The position numbers were made by a program, and so were the translations under genes. Positions 45,804 to 56,582 of a stretch of DNA of 64,000 nt are shown piece after piece (the stretch's first letter is position 1; each line of letters opens with the position of its first letter). The stretch comes from Acidobacteriota bacterium. GTDB taxonomy: Bacteria > Acidobacteriota > Blastocatellia > Pyrinomonadales > Pyrinomonadaceae. The stretch is from assembly GCA_029781855.1 (NCBI GenBank), contig JAKOVX010000003.1, positions 1 to 64,000 of the forward strand. The letters are read 5' to 3'. The notes beneath the pieces are model-generated. The model was not told where the DNA came from, did not search any database, and saw only the letters and a list, made by a program, of their open reading frames with translations.

Positions 45804-48800
45804 ATGCGCGTTCTCAAGCCGATCGTACCCGCCGTTTTCCTTCTTACCTTTTTCGCTTTTGCGGTGCCCGCGCAGAGACGGGGCGCTCAGATCGAACGGG
45901 AGATAGACTCATTGATCAGTCGGATGACGCTTGCAGAAAAGCTGGGCCAGCTGCAACAGCTTGACGGTGAATATACGGGCGTTGCCCGGCCGGAACAGTT
46001 CGAAATGGCCAAAAAGGGGCTGCTCGGTTCGACGCTCGGTGTCCGCGGGGCCAAGAATACGAATGATCTGCAGCGTGCGGCATTGCAATCCCGCCTTAAG
46101 ATACCGATATTGTTCGGATTTGACGTCATTCATGGATACCGGACGCTTTTCCCGATACCGCTCGGCCTGGCCGCCAGTTGGGACCCGGCAATGGTCGAAA
46201 GCGATGCGGCGATCGCCGCTGCCGAGGCCCGGAGTGTCGGCGTGCACTGGACGTTCGCTCCGATGGTCGACATTGCACGCGATCCACGCTGGGGCCGGAT
46301 AATGGAGGGCTCGGGCGAGGACCCGTTCCTGGGCTCGATGATGGCGATCGCCAACGTTCGCGGTTTTCAGGGAACGGATATGTCGCGGCCGGACAAGGTA
46401 ATGGCCTGTGCCAAGCACTTTGCCGGCTACGGTGCGGCCGAAGCAGGGCGCGACTATAACACGGTCGACATGAGCGAACGAACGCTCCGCGACGTTTATC
46501 TGGTACCGTTCAAAGCGGCGAAGGACGCAGGCGTCGGCAGCTTTATGACCGGTTTTGACGATCTCGATGGCTTTCCGGCGACCGCTAACCCGTTCCTGCT
46601 GAAGCAGGTACTGCGAAATGAATGGAAGTTTGACGGGATGGTGGTCAGCGATTACACCTCGGTCAAAGAGTTGATAGCGCATGGGCTCGCCGCCGATGAC
46701 AGCGAGGCCGCAAAATATGCGCTCAATGCCGGGACCGATATGGAAATGGTCAGCCGGACCTATGTTGAGAACGGCCCGGCACTTGTCAAAAGCGGGAAAG
46801 TCTCAATGAAGACGATCGACGACGCTGTTCGAAACGTGCTTCGTGCGAAATTTCGGCTTGGCCTCTTTGACCGGCCGTTCGTTGACGAAAAGCTCCAGGG
46901 CGTTACATTGAAGAAGCCCGAATTTCTGCAGGCGGCACGCGTTTCGGCGGCACGGTCGTTCGTCCTGCTGAAGAATGACCACGAGACGCTTCCGATAAAT
47001 AAGAACATTAAGCGTCTGGCCGTGATCGGAGCGTTGGCATCCGATAAAGCAAACACCCTCGACTGGTGGGCCGGTGACGCGAAAGCTGAGGATTCGGTAA
47101 CGATCCTCGAGGGAATCCAGCAGAAGGTCGGAAGCGGAACAAAGGTCCGCTACGAAAAGGGTTGTGAACTCGTTTGTGACAGCGATAAGGACTTTGGCAA
47201 GGCAGTCGATGCAGCCAAGGATTCGGACTTTACGGTCATTGTTGCCGGCGAGATCCGCGACATCAGCGGCGAGGCAGGTTCAAGGTCGGACATCGGACTG
47301 CCGGGACGGCAGCTCGACTTGATCAAGGCGATACACGCGACTGGCAAGCCTTATGCGGTCGTGCTGAAAAATGGCCGGCCGCTGACGATCAACTGGCTGG
47401 CGGAGAATTCGCCGGCGATACTCGAAACGTGGCACTCAGGAACTATGGGTGGGACGGCGGTCGCAGACACACTTTTCGGCGACGCGAATCCAGGCGGAAA
47501 ACTGCCGGCCACCTTCCCGCGTTCGGTCGGTCAAATTCCGCTTTATTACAACCACAAATCGACCGGCCGGCCGATAGATGAAAAGAACCGTTACACGTCC
47601 AAGTATGTAGACATCGCGAATACGCCATTGTATCCGTTCGGCTTCGGACTCAGCTATACGACATTCAAGATCAGTGATCTTAAGCTCAGTAAATCCACGA
47701 TCGCACCCGACGGAAGCCTGACCGTAAGTGTCGAGGTCGAGAACACCGGCTCGAGGAGCGGCGACGAGGTCGTCCAGCTTTACATTCAGGATGTAGCCGC
47801 AAGCATCACGAGACCGGTAAAGGAGCTGAAAGGCTTTAGGCGAATAACGCTAAATGCGGGTGCCAAACAGCGGGTCGAGTTTACTGTAACCCCGAAGGAA
47901 CTCGGTTTCTATAACCGGGATCGCAAATTTGTAGTTGAGCCCGGACTTTTTCGGATATTTGTCGGAAATAGTTCGGATGCGAACATGATGAGCGAACTTA
48001 CCGTGTCCGTGGCCACGGCTCAAAAAAAAAAGATAGATAAGCCCTTGGCCAGGGCGGCTCTGCCTGGGCCTGCGAAACCGGTTCCGGCGGCGATCGTATC
48101 GAAAACTGACGATGCCTTCCTGGAGGACCTTGAGAAGAGGTCCTTCCTATTTTTCTGGGAGCAATCCGACCCAAAAACCGGACTCACGCTCGATCGAGCC
48201 AAAACGGACGGGACGCCGCCCGGCAAATCCGAAGATCATTATCGTGTCGCAAGCATCGCCTCAACGGGGTTTGGTTTGAGCGGTTTGTGTGTCGCCGCGG
48301 ATCGCGGTTGGGTGACGAAGGCACAGGCGCTTGAGCGAGCTCGGAATACCCTTGATTTCTTTGCCGACCGGGCTAACAACAAGAACGGCTGGTTCTACCA
48401 CTGGATGGACGCTGTTACAGGCGAACGACGCTGGAACAGCGAGATATCATCGATCGACACGGCGCTGCTTTTGGGCGGCGTTTTGACTGTCAGACAATGC
48501 TTTGCAGGAGACCCGCAGATCGTGAAGCAGGCGGACAAGATATATCGCCGCGTCGATTTCAAATGGATGCTCAACGGCGACCCGTACCTTCTCTCACACG
48601 GCTGGAGGCCCGAGAGCGGCTGGATACCAAATCGCTGGCACGATTACAGCGAACAATCGATACTCTATCTCCTCGCGATCGGGTCGCCGACCCATCCGAT
48701 CCCGGCAGAATCCTGGTATGCATGGGACCGAACCTGGACCGAATACGGCAAATACCGGTACCTGGCGGCCGTCCCGCCGCTGTTCATACACCAGTTCTCG

Positions 48801-49319
48801 CACGCGTGGGTCGATTTTCGCGGTCGACGTGAGGCACGGGCACCGCACGTTGACTATTACGAGAACTCGGTGATAGCGACCAGGGCTCAAAGGGATTTCT
48901 TCGCCGATGTGCTGAGCAAGGAATTTCCGAAGTACTCGGGAACGATGTGGGGCCTGACGGCTTCGGATTCGGAAAAAGGCTACGTCGCGTGGGGTGCTCC
49001 GCCGCGACCGGGCGAATTAGACGGAACCGTCGTTCCGTGCGCGCCGGCCGGTTCGCTGATGTTCGCCCCGGAGATAACGCTGCCCACGCTCGAGAAGATG
49101 CGATCGGAGTATGGAGACAAGGTCTATGGCCGATACGGCTTTGCTGACGCGTTTAACCCGCACGACGGTTGGGTAAACCCGGACGTGATCGGTATCGATC
49201 TCGGCATCACGTTGTTGAGTACGGAAAATCTGCGGTCCGGCAAAATATGGTACTGGTTCATGTCAAACCCGGACATTCAGTACGCAATGCGGGCGGCGCA
49301 GCTAAACATGAAAAAGTAG
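45804..49319 (+). CDS. Exported GH3 beta-glucosidase fused to a GH144-type (Glycoamylase) domain
   Basis: This 1171-residue protein has a signal peptide (VLKPIVPAVFLLTFFAFAVP, then AQRRG). Residues ~25-745 form a complete GH3 enzyme: FGFDVIHGYRTLFPIPLGLA, then CAKHFAGYG. The nucleophile is Asp283 in MVVSDYTSVKEL. The second domain and a C-terminal fibronectin-III-like part (VEVENTGSRSGDEVVQLYIQ) complete it. A Lys/Pro-rich linker (~745-768) joins a ~400-residue alpha/alpha-barrel (LEKRSFLFFWEQSDPKTGLT …HPHDGW: FADAFNPHDGWVNPDVIGID) of the Glycoamylase family PF10091. That family contains the GH144 endo-beta-1,2-glucanases. A single protein could thus cut beta-1,2-glucan and release glucose. 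The specificity is inferred, not proven. Confidence 0.88.
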   Translation: MRVLKPIVPAVFLLTFFAFAVPAQRRGAQIEREIDSLISRMTLAEKLGQLQQLDGEYTGVARPEQFEMAKKGLLGSTLGVRGAKNTNDLQRAALQSRLKIPILFGFDVIHGYRTLFPIPLGLAASWDPAMVESDAAIAAAEARSVGVHWTFAPMVDIARDPRWGRIMEGSGEDPFLGSMMAIANVRGFQGTDMSRPDKVMACAKHFAGYGAAEAGRDYNTVDMSERTLRDVYLVPFKAAKDAGVGSFMTGFDDLDGFPATANPFLLKQVLRNEWKFDGMVVSDYTSVKELIAHGLAADDSEAAKYALNAGTDMEMVSRTYVENGPALVKSGKVSMKTIDDAVRNVLRAKFRLGLFDRPFVDEKLQGVTLKKPEFLQAARVSAARSFVLLKNDHETLPINKNIKRLAVIGALASDKANTLDWWAGDAKAEDSVTILEGIQQKVGSGTKVRYEKGCELVCDSDKDFGKAVDAAKDSDFTVIVAGEIRDISGEAGSRSDIGLPGRQLDLIKAIHATGKPYAVVLKNGRPLTINWLAENSPAILETWHSGTMGGTAVADTLFGDANPGGKLPATFPRSVGQIPLYYNHKSTGRPIDEKNRYTSKYVDIANTPLYPFGFGLSYTTFKISDLKLSKSTIAPDGSLTVSVEVENTGSRSGDEVVQLYIQDVAASITRPVKELKGFRRITLNAGAKQRVEFTVTPKELGFYNRDRKFVVEPGLFRIFVGNSSDANMMSELTVSVATAQKKKIDKPLARAALPGPAKPVPAAIVSKTDDAFLEDLEKRSFLFFWEQSDPKTGLTLDRAKTDGTPPGKSEDHYRVASIASTGFGLSGLCVAADRGWVTKAQALERARNTLDFFADRANNKNGWFYHWMDAVTGERRWNSEISSIDTALLLGGVLTVRQCFAGDPQIVKQADKIYRRVDFKWMLNGDPYLLSHGWRPESGWIPNRWHDYSEQSILYLLAIGSPTHPIPAESWYAWDRTWTEYGKYRYLAAVPPLFIHQFSHAWVDFRGRREARAPHVDYYENSVIATRAQRDFFADVLSKEFPKYSGTMWGLTASDSEKGYVAWGAPPRPGELDGTVVPCAPAGSLMFAPEITLPTLEKMRSEYGDKVYGRYGFADAFNPHDGWVNPDVIGIDLGITLLSTENLRSGKIWYWFMSNPDIQYAMRAAQLNMKK

Positions 49320-49350
49320 CTAAATATTGCTCGCAACCGCTGTCGGTCGA

Positions 49351-50343
49351 TCAACCGCCGATAAAGCTCATTGTCCTATCCGGTTGCACAAATTCCGCGT
49401 CGTTGATGTAATGCCGCGGCTCCTTTTTCATCACGACACCCTCGATAAACTCGACGATCTCATCGCGGCCGGCGCCGCTGCGAAGCACATCTCGGAGGTT
49501 GTGTTCCGCCGTCGAAAAAAGGCACGTTCGGATCTGGCCGTCGGCGGTCAGGCGGATGCGGGAACAAGCTCCGCAAAACATCTCTGTCACCGGAGCGATA
49601 ATGCCGATCTCACCGGGCGAGCCGTCAGCAAATGAGTATTTCCAGGAAGTTTCGCTGCCGCGGTTCTGATCGATCAACTCCAACGGATATACAGCGTTTA
49701 TCGCGTCGACGATCTCGCGGCCCGAAACAACTTGATCACGCTGCCACCCGTGGCCGGAATCGAGCGGCATATACTCTATAAAACGGATCTTGAGGTTCTG
49801 TTCACGGGCAAATCGGGCAAAATCGACGATCTCATCATCGTTGCGGCCGCGAACGATGACCGCGTTTATCTTTATCGGTTCAAAACCATACTTCCTGGCC
49901 GAGTCGATCGCGGCGATCACCTTTTCCAGAGCATCCACAGCGGTGATCTCGGCGAATTTCTCGCGGTCGAGGCTGTCGAGGCTGATGGTCACCCGGTCAA
50001 GGCCCGCGTCTTTGAAAGCGGCAGCGTGACGCGGCAGGTCAAACCCGTTGGTCGTAAGAGCGAGGTCGTGAAGGGCGGGTTTGAGTTTTGAAAGCTCGCG
50101 GACGAGCTTTACGAGATCCTTGCGGATGAGAGGCTCGCCGCCGGTGAGCCTGATCTTTTCGATCCCGAGACTGACGAAGATATCGGACAAGTAGGCAATC
50201 TCCTCAAAGGTGAGGATCGTGTCTTTGCGCGCCATCGGCGGCTCGCCATCCGGCAAGCAGTAGAAACATCGGAAATTGCACCGATCGGTCACCGAGACGC
50301 GAAGGTCGCGGATCTTCCGGCCGTATGAGTCCAAAAGCGGCAT
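49351..50343 (-). CDS. moaA: GTP 3',8-cyclase (molybdenum cofactor synthesis)
   Basis: This 330-residue radical-SAM enzyme makes 3',8-cyclo-GTP in the first step of molybdopterin synthesis. The SAM cluster CxxxCxxC is in TDRCNFRCFYCLPDG (Cys22, 26, 29). The C-terminal cluster is CGAC followed 13 residues later by Cys (ADGQIRTC). The protein ends in the functional Gly-Gly (SFIGG). ATG 50343 (MPLLDSYGRKIRDLRVSVTD) matches family N-termini; the frame's first start at 50361 does not. It begins 20 bp after the queG stop. No Moco riboswitch was found. Confidence 0.94.
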   Translation of the reverse strand: MPLLDSYGRKIRDLRVSVTDRCNFRCFYCLPDGEPPMARKDTILTFEEIAYLSDIFVSLGIEKIRLTGGEPLIRKDLVKLVRELSKLKPALHDLALTTNGFDLPRHAAAFKDAGLDRVTISLDSLDREKFAEITAVDALEKVIAAIDSARKYGFEPIKINAVIVRGRNDDEIVDFARFAREQNLKIRFIEYMPLDSGHGWQRDQVVSGREIVDAINAVYPLELIDQNRGSETSWKYSFADGSPGEIGIIAPVTEMFCGACSRIRLTADGQIRTCLFSTAEHNLRDVLRSGAGRDEIVEFIEGVVMKKEPRHYINDAEFVQPDRTMSFIGG

Positions 50344-50363
50344 ACTTAAATCATACAGCAATT

Positions 50364-51323
<960 letters not shown>

Positions 51324-51354
51324 ACAAAAAAAGGCCGGATGAAAGCATCCGGCC
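51324..51354 (-). terminator. Strong terminator after the second TonB receptor
   Basis: GGCCGGATG and CATCCGGCC form a perfect 9-bp stem with a 4-nt loop. On the minus strand it is followed by eight T. It lies between the stop of 51380-55129 and the ATG of queG, touching the latter, so queG must be transcribed from a promoter upstream of or within this element. Confidence 0.88.
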
Positions 51355-51379
51355 GAGTATGATCGTTGAGACCAACCAG

Positions 51380-54300
51380 TTAGAAATTCAGCTTGAACCC
51401 GAACTGGAATTGCCTTGGGTCAAATGCCGATGTCGGGCTGCTGTAGTACTTGCTGCCGGCACGCTTACCGTAAGCATTTACGGCCGTATAGAACGGGTTA
51501 GCCGCTGCTTCGTTAAAGCGGTTGAAAAGGTTAAAGCCCTCAGCAACAAGATCGAGGCTGAGGCGTTCGCCAAAGCGGAACCTCTTCGTCACACGGGCGT
51601 CAAGCGAAAAATACGGATGCGTGAGGCCCATATTGCGGCCGAGATTACCGTTGATCGGGAATCCGGTTACGCAGGCAGGTGAATTGGTATCCGCAACCGT
51701 GTTGCCGCCCTGGCACAGTTGACCATTCGACAAAACGAAAGGCCTTTCGTTCGTACTCTGGAAATCACCGTTCGCATCTCCGGGGGCGATGATGTTGAAC
51801 GGGCGTCCTGAACTGACCTCAAGGATCGGTGCGAATGAGAATCCGTGCAAGAATTTGTGGAATCCATTACCGGACTTCCATGCATCGGGTGCACCGATGA
51901 TGCCGCTAAATACGAATCGGTGTCTCTGATCGAAGAGTGAATTCGAACGCTCAGCCCGGAAATTGGTATTATCCTGCGGCTTGAGCAACGTCTGCAGATC
52001 AGACGAATCGTCGATCGAGTGTGACCAAGTATATGTCGCATACACCTGAAGATTGTTCGAGAACCGTTTCTTGAACTCAACATTCAGTGCGTTGTACGAC
52101 GAATTACCATCCGACAACTGAGCGTTGACGTCCGCGTACGGATTGATCGGGCCCGGTGCACGCATCGAACCTGCAAGCAGGCCGTCGAACGCGGCTTTGC
52201 TCAGTCCGGTAAGAGCCTTGACGAAGAAATAGTTCGGTCCCAATCTGCGGAAGAAGTCGGCCGCGATCGGGCTGACCACTTTCTGGCCCAGGCCATTTAT
52301 TCCGATGAAGCCAGGAACAACCACCGTCCAACCCGGAGGGCACGGATGCGTCGCGTCGCAAACCTGAGGCAGTGAGAAGAACGCTGCTTCGGTCAGGTTG
52401 TTTGGAGCCCGGCCGGCGTAGCGACGGAAATTCTCGATCATTGCATCGGTGTTTACGGTGTTTACGTCCTGCGGATGGGCCAGGAAGTGAGCCTGAACGG
52501 TGATAAAGCTAACCGACAGCGACGTGTCCTTGGTCAACTGACGTTCGATGGCCAGATTGCCTTGAAACGCCTGCGGATACTGGAAATCCTTGCCGACATG
52601 AAGCGTGAACGGCAGGATCGGGCCAAATCCGGTGAAGTTGCTGGAATTGAACCGCATCTGGCCGTACAGGTACTGAGCTGAAGATGCGATACCCGGAGTA
52701 ACCGCAGAACCGCAGATAGCTGCCTGAGAGCCGTTGACTCCGCAGACCGTTCCCTGAAATACCTGAAACGCATTGAACAGGGCCGTCGGCGAAGGTCCAC
52801 CGACCGGAAGTAGGGTTGCCTGCTGCTGCTGCGAGCCGTCGGCAATGTTTGAGTTGAACGAGACCGCCAAAAGCGGATGATCATAGAAAATACCGCCGGC
52901 GGCACGGATGACCGTCTTGCCGTCGCCGTTGATGTCCCAGGCCGCACCGAGCCGCGGCGCCCAGTTATTGCTGTCACGCGGGAATCCCTGGGTAACATTC
53001 AACGCATCCTGAGCCGTCTGAACGTCCTGCGCCGACAAAGTGATACCGGTCAGCGGATCGGTGAACGGAGACGGAGCGAACTGCTGGGTGAATTCGTAGT
53101 CATATCGAACACCAAAATTAAGAGTGAATCTTCTGTTTATCTTCCATGTGTCCTGGCCAAAGAATGCGATCGGCGTATTCTTCAACGTACTGTTCGGATC
53201 GCCGAATCCCTGAATAAACACGCTCGGGAAGCCCAGGCCGTAAGACTGGATCGGCGTGAACGCGGGTCCGGTACAACCCGCTACCAGTGAGCCGCAAGAT
53301 TGCGAGCTGAAGTTGAACAGTCCCGGGAAGTTGAGGTCGAACCGCGCCTTTCCGGTCACCCAGTTGAAATCCGCACCGAACTTGACAGTATGACCGCGAG
53401 TCGCCCAGGTCATGTTGTCACGTATCTGATAACGATTCTCAGTACGATTTACGGGCGAGAACGGATTCGAACCGATAAAGCCCGTGCCGGCGATCTGCAG
53501 AGCCACGCTCGGGATCTGCGAGTCGAATTTAGCGACGCGTCGGCCGTAATTAAAATAACCTTCGTTGATCAAGTTCATCGGGAGGATGCTCGAGACTGAA
53601 ACGCCGAACGAAGTGTCCTTAAGGTCCTGGATACCGGTTCGCGAATAGTCGTTCTGACCGAGCGTCTGATTCTGCGATTCGTCTTGAATGCCGTTGATCT
53701 TGCTCGGGTTGTAACCAAACCTCGCCGAAAGTTGATTAGAGGCGTTGATCGTGTGGTCAACTCTTATCGATGTGTATGTCGACGACTCAGCGATCGGGAA
53801 GAGTCGCTGGAGTTGCGACAGTGGCCGGAACGCAATGTACTGTCCGGCGGAATTACGCGTCAGCGGGATCGGAGCTCCTGAAAGGAGGAACCGGCCGCCG
53901 ACAACGGAGCCCTGCGGTACACCGACGCCGGGAACAAAGTTGACCAGCGTACTCGCACCGTTAAGAGCAGTTTGGCCGCCGATCGAAGCTAAGTGGGCGT
54001 ACCCGATCGCCACGGTCGGATTGGTCGCGAGCGTTGCCTGGATATAAGCGACCTGGGCAGGCGTCAGGTTCGTGAAGGTCTGTGCGATCGGCAGGAAGGG
54101 CGAACCGATCGTGACGCTCGCTGTGGCACCGCCGATGATGTCGCCGGTGAAAAATCCGGACTCCTGACGTCGACGCTGCTCAAACGAGCCAAAGAAGAAC
54201 GTTTTGTCCTTGACGATCGGGCCGCCAACCGTGAAGCCGTACTGAACACGCGTATAAGGCGGCTTCTTGCTCGGATCGTTGTCAATAAGCGGAGCAAAAG

Positions 54301-55129
54301 CATTTCTGGCCTGAACCGACTTGTCACGGATAAAGCCGAATACATTACCGTTGAACATGTTGCCGCCGCGTTTGGTTACCACGTTTACAATTCCACCAGT
54401 CGCACGTCCGAATTCGGGCATGTACGAGTTGGTTGTGACCTGATATTCCTGTACCGCTTCCATCGAGACGGTCGAGCGGGCAGCATTGATCGAGTTGTCG
54501 GTGAAATCGGCACCGTCAACCTGAACTAGCGTCGAGCGGCCGCGTTGTCCGCCGATGTTGAGACCCGATGTCGGAGCCGGACCGACTGGGCGGCCATTGT
54601 CTCGGCCGACGGTCGAGATCGTCAACGCGAATCCGGTTGCGGAACGTTCGTTGATCGGCAGGTTATTGATGCGAACCTGATCGATCGTGTTCGCGACAGT
54701 TGTTCGTGACGTCTCTATCAACTGGACATCATCACCGGAGACGTTGACCACAACGTCCTGGGCACCGATCTCGAGTTTGATCTGTAATTGGGCGCTTTGG
54801 CCGACCGTCAGTTTTACGGGCGAGATAACGACCTTCTTAAAAGTCGACGCCTGGGCCGTGATCTGATACTCGCCGGGAGGCAAGCCGATGAACTGATATT
54901 CACCGTCGGGCCCGGAAACGACCGTGCGGGAAATATTGGTGCCGAGATTCCTGGCGGACACCGTTGCTCCTGCAACTACCGCACCGCCGGGATCCACCAC
55001 GTTCCCGGAAAGATCTGCGGCCGTTGCCTGGGCCTGGGCCATTACCGAGACGGAAAAGACAAGCAGGGCAGTCGTAAACAACACGAACCTTGCTGCCAGT
55101 GCCGCAGCCTTAGACGGAAATAATCTCAT
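51380..55129 (-). CDS. TonB-dependent outer-membrane receptor (Oar-like)
   Basis: This 1249-residue receptor has a signal peptide (LAARFVLFTTALLVFSVSVM, then AQAQA). The N-terminal carboxypeptidase-regulatory domain is NVVDPGGAVVAGATVSARNL. A plug follows (TIDQVRINNLPINERSATGF; VQVDGADFTDNSINAARSTV; GIVNVVTKRGGNMFNGNVFG). A very large barrel ends in FQFGFKLNF, the aromatic-terminated barrel end. This Oar-like class is expanded in Acidobacteriota, and ligands are mostly unknown. No hydrolase gene is adjacent, so the substrate cannot be guessed. TTAAGGAG before the ATG supports the start. Confidence 0.88.
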   Translation of the reverse strand: MRLFPSKAAALAARFVLFTTALLVFSVSVMAQAQATAADLSGNVVDPGGAVVAGATVSARNLGTNISRTVVSGPDGEYQFIGLPPGEYQITAQASTFKKVVISPVKLTVGQSAQLQIKLEIGAQDVVVNVSGDDVQLIETSRTTVANTIDQVRINNLPINERSATGFALTISTVGRDNGRPVGPAPTSGLNIGGQRGRSTLVQVDGADFTDNSINAARSTVSMEAVQEYQVTTNSYMPEFGRATGGIVNVVTKRGGNMFNGNVFGFIRDKSVQARNAFAPLIDNDPSKKPPYTRVQYGFTVGGPIVKDKTFFFGSFEQRRRQESGFFTGDIIGGATASVTIGSPFLPIAQTFTNLTPAQVAYIQATLATNPTVAIGYAHLASIGGQTALNGASTLVNFVPGVGVPQGSVVGGRFLLSGAPIPLTRNSAGQYIAFRPLSQLQRLFPIAESSTYTSIRVDHTINASNQLSARFGYNPSKINGIQDESQNQTLGQNDYSRTGIQDLKDTSFGVSVSSILPMNLINEGYFNYGRRVAKFDSQIPSVALQIAGTGFIGSNPFSPVNRTENRYQIRDNMTWATRGHTVKFGADFNWVTGKARFDLNFPGLFNFSSQSCGSLVAGCTGPAFTPIQSYGLGFPSVFIQGFGDPNSTLKNTPIAFFGQDTWKINRRFTLNFGVRYDYEFTQQFAPSPFTDPLTGITLSAQDVQTAQDALNVTQGFPRDSNNWAPRLGAAWDINGDGKTVIRAAGGIFYDHPLLAVSFNSNIADGSQQQQATLLPVGGPSPTALFNAFQVFQGTVCGVNGSQAAICGSAVTPGIASSAQYLYGQMRFNSSNFTGFGPILPFTLHVGKDFQYPQAFQGNLAIERQLTKDTSLSVSFITVQAHFLAHPQDVNTVNTDAMIENFRRYAGRAPNNLTEAAFFSLPQVCDATHPCPPGWTVVVPGFIGINGLGQKVVSPIAADFFRRLGPNYFFVKALTGLSKAAFDGLLAGSMRAPGPINPYADVNAQLSDGNSSYNALNVEFKKRFSNNLQVYATYTWSHSIDDSSDLQTLLKPQDNTNFRAERSNSLFDQRHRFVFSGIIGAPDAWKSGNGFHKFLHGFSFAPILEVSSGRPFNIIAPGDANGDFQSTNERPFVLSNGQLCQGGNTVADTNSPACVTGFPINGNLGRNMGLTHPYFSLDARVTKRFRFGERLSLDLVAEGFNLFNRFNEAAANPFYTAVNAYGKRAGSKYYSSPTSAFDPRQFQFGFKLNF

Positions 55130-55540
55130 TTATTTATTCTCCTTAACGCTTTTAATACAATTCGTTGACCTGTCGGTGTAAGTTCTTATCATGTTCGAGG
55201 GGAATCGTCGCCGTGATCCCTGGGACATTCCGGAGGGGCATGTTGTCTCACGACCAGCTGAATTTTGACACCTAATCCGACAGAAACAAATTAATAAAGA
55301 TTTGCTTTGAAATTTTTAACCCAAAAACGGCCATAAGGCAAGTAAAATCGTAACAAATTTGTAAATTGGTAAATACGGAGAATTGGACTTACCAATTCTC
55401 CGTCCGGCGAAGAGCGAATTCACTCTCGGACCGACGGGGCAATGCGGTTGCCTGACGTCTTTCCTTTGCAAATGTAAAACTTGCCGCCAACTGTATTTTG
55501 CTCCCCAATCGTGATATTCGTCATAATGAAAGCTAGTTGT
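55130..55540. other. Intergenic region with a perfect hairpin (55375-55403)
   Basis: No gene is supported in this 411-bp gap between divergent genes. At 55375-55403 ACGGAGAATTGG pairs perfectly with CCAATTCTCCGT around a 5-nt loop. There is no T-run on either side, so it is not a normal terminator. The position is about 250 bp upstream of the receptor start and 140 bp upstream of the hydrolase start, so it could lie in a leader RNA or be a binding site. The left half is AT-rich and probably holds the receptor promoter. Confidence 0.5.
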
Positions 55541-56500
55541 ATGAAGATCATTCCGCTCTCGATACCGACACCGTTTTACGTTGGCGACGTCAACGTTTTC
55601 CTGATCAAGGAAGATCCGCTGACGTTGATCGACGTTGGCCCGAAAACGCCGGAGGCGGCGCGAGTTCTGCGTGAAAAACTCGCACGCGAAGGCGTCAAAT
55701 TCAGCGATGTCCGTCGTATCGTCCTTACGCATGCCCACGAAGATCACTGTGGAATGACCAAACAGATCAGGGACGAGGCAAAAAATGCTGAGGTCCTGAT
55801 CCACGAATGGGAGACGGGACACCTCTTTGGACGGCTTGCACATCAGGAACACCGAACTCTCATGCTTCGTTCCGGAGTCCCCGACGCGGTTTTTTCGGAT
55901 ATGCAAAAGCTGTACGAGGAGATCAGCCTGTTGACCGACTCGCTTGCCGATAGTGAATATGGAAGGCTCGAGGACGAGGTGGAGCTCGGATTCGAGGGCG
56001 GTGCATTGCGCGTGCTGCATACGCCCGGACATACACCGGGCTCGTGTTCGTTCGTTCGCGAGGCCGACCGTACGCTCATTTGCGGCGACTGCGTATTAAA
56101 ACGGATCACGCCGAATCCGATCCTCGCTCCGGACCCGATCGATCCGAACAGGAGATTTCGCTCTTTGGCCGAATACCTCGTTTCGCTCGCGCGGCTTCGA
56201 AGTTTTTCGCCGACGCTTGCATATGGCGGCCACGGTGAGGCCGTTACGGATTTCGAGGAAATATTTCACCGCTATGTTCGAGCGATCGACGAGCGGCAAA
56301 AGCGTGTGATCTCGTTGATATCCGGTGACGGGGCAACCGCGTACTCGGTCGCGCAGAGACTCTTTCCGGATTCTTTCGATCACGACGTACACAGGTTTTT
56401 GGCGGTCTCTGAGGCGATCGCACATCTGGATTACGCGGAATCAACCGGCAAGATCGCAGTTAGCCTAAACGATGGCGTCGAGGTCTACAACCGACACTAA
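55541..56500 (+). CDS. LACTB2-like metallo-beta-lactamase-fold hydrolase
   Basis: This protein has about 319 residues; ATG 55541 (MKIIPLSIPTPFYVGDVNVF) is preferred, and 55526 is an alternative. The zinc motif is THAHEDHCGM, later HTPGHTPGSCSFV, CGDCVLKR and GGHGEAV. A C-terminal winged-helix part (DGATAYSVAQRLFPDSF … AHLDYAESTGKI) is typical of LACTB2-type proteins; in these the second region helps nucleic-acid or substrate binding. The substrate is unknown. No signal peptide, so it is cytoplasmic. It is divergent from the receptor gene and lies upstream of the TolB-like gene. Confidence 0.85.
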   Translation: MKIIPLSIPTPFYVGDVNVFLIKEDPLTLIDVGPKTPEAARVLREKLAREGVKFSDVRRIVLTHAHEDHCGMTKQIRDEAKNAEVLIHEWETGHLFGRLAHQEHRTLMLRSGVPDAVFSDMQKLYEEISLLTDSLADSEYGRLEDEVELGFEGGALRVLHTPGHTPGSCSFVREADRTLICGDCVLKRITPNPILAPDPIDPNRRFRSLAEYLVSLARLRSFSPTLAYGGHGEAVTDFEEIFHRYVRAIDERQKRVISLISGDGATAYSVAQRLFPDSFDHDVHRFLAVSEAIAHLDYAESTGKIAVSLNDGVEVYNRH

Positions 56501-56582
56501 ATGATCGACGTCTGAAGTCGTCCGCACGAAGCTGATCGGGCGATTGAGCCAAGACGCCGATCCAATGTTATATTTAATGAAT

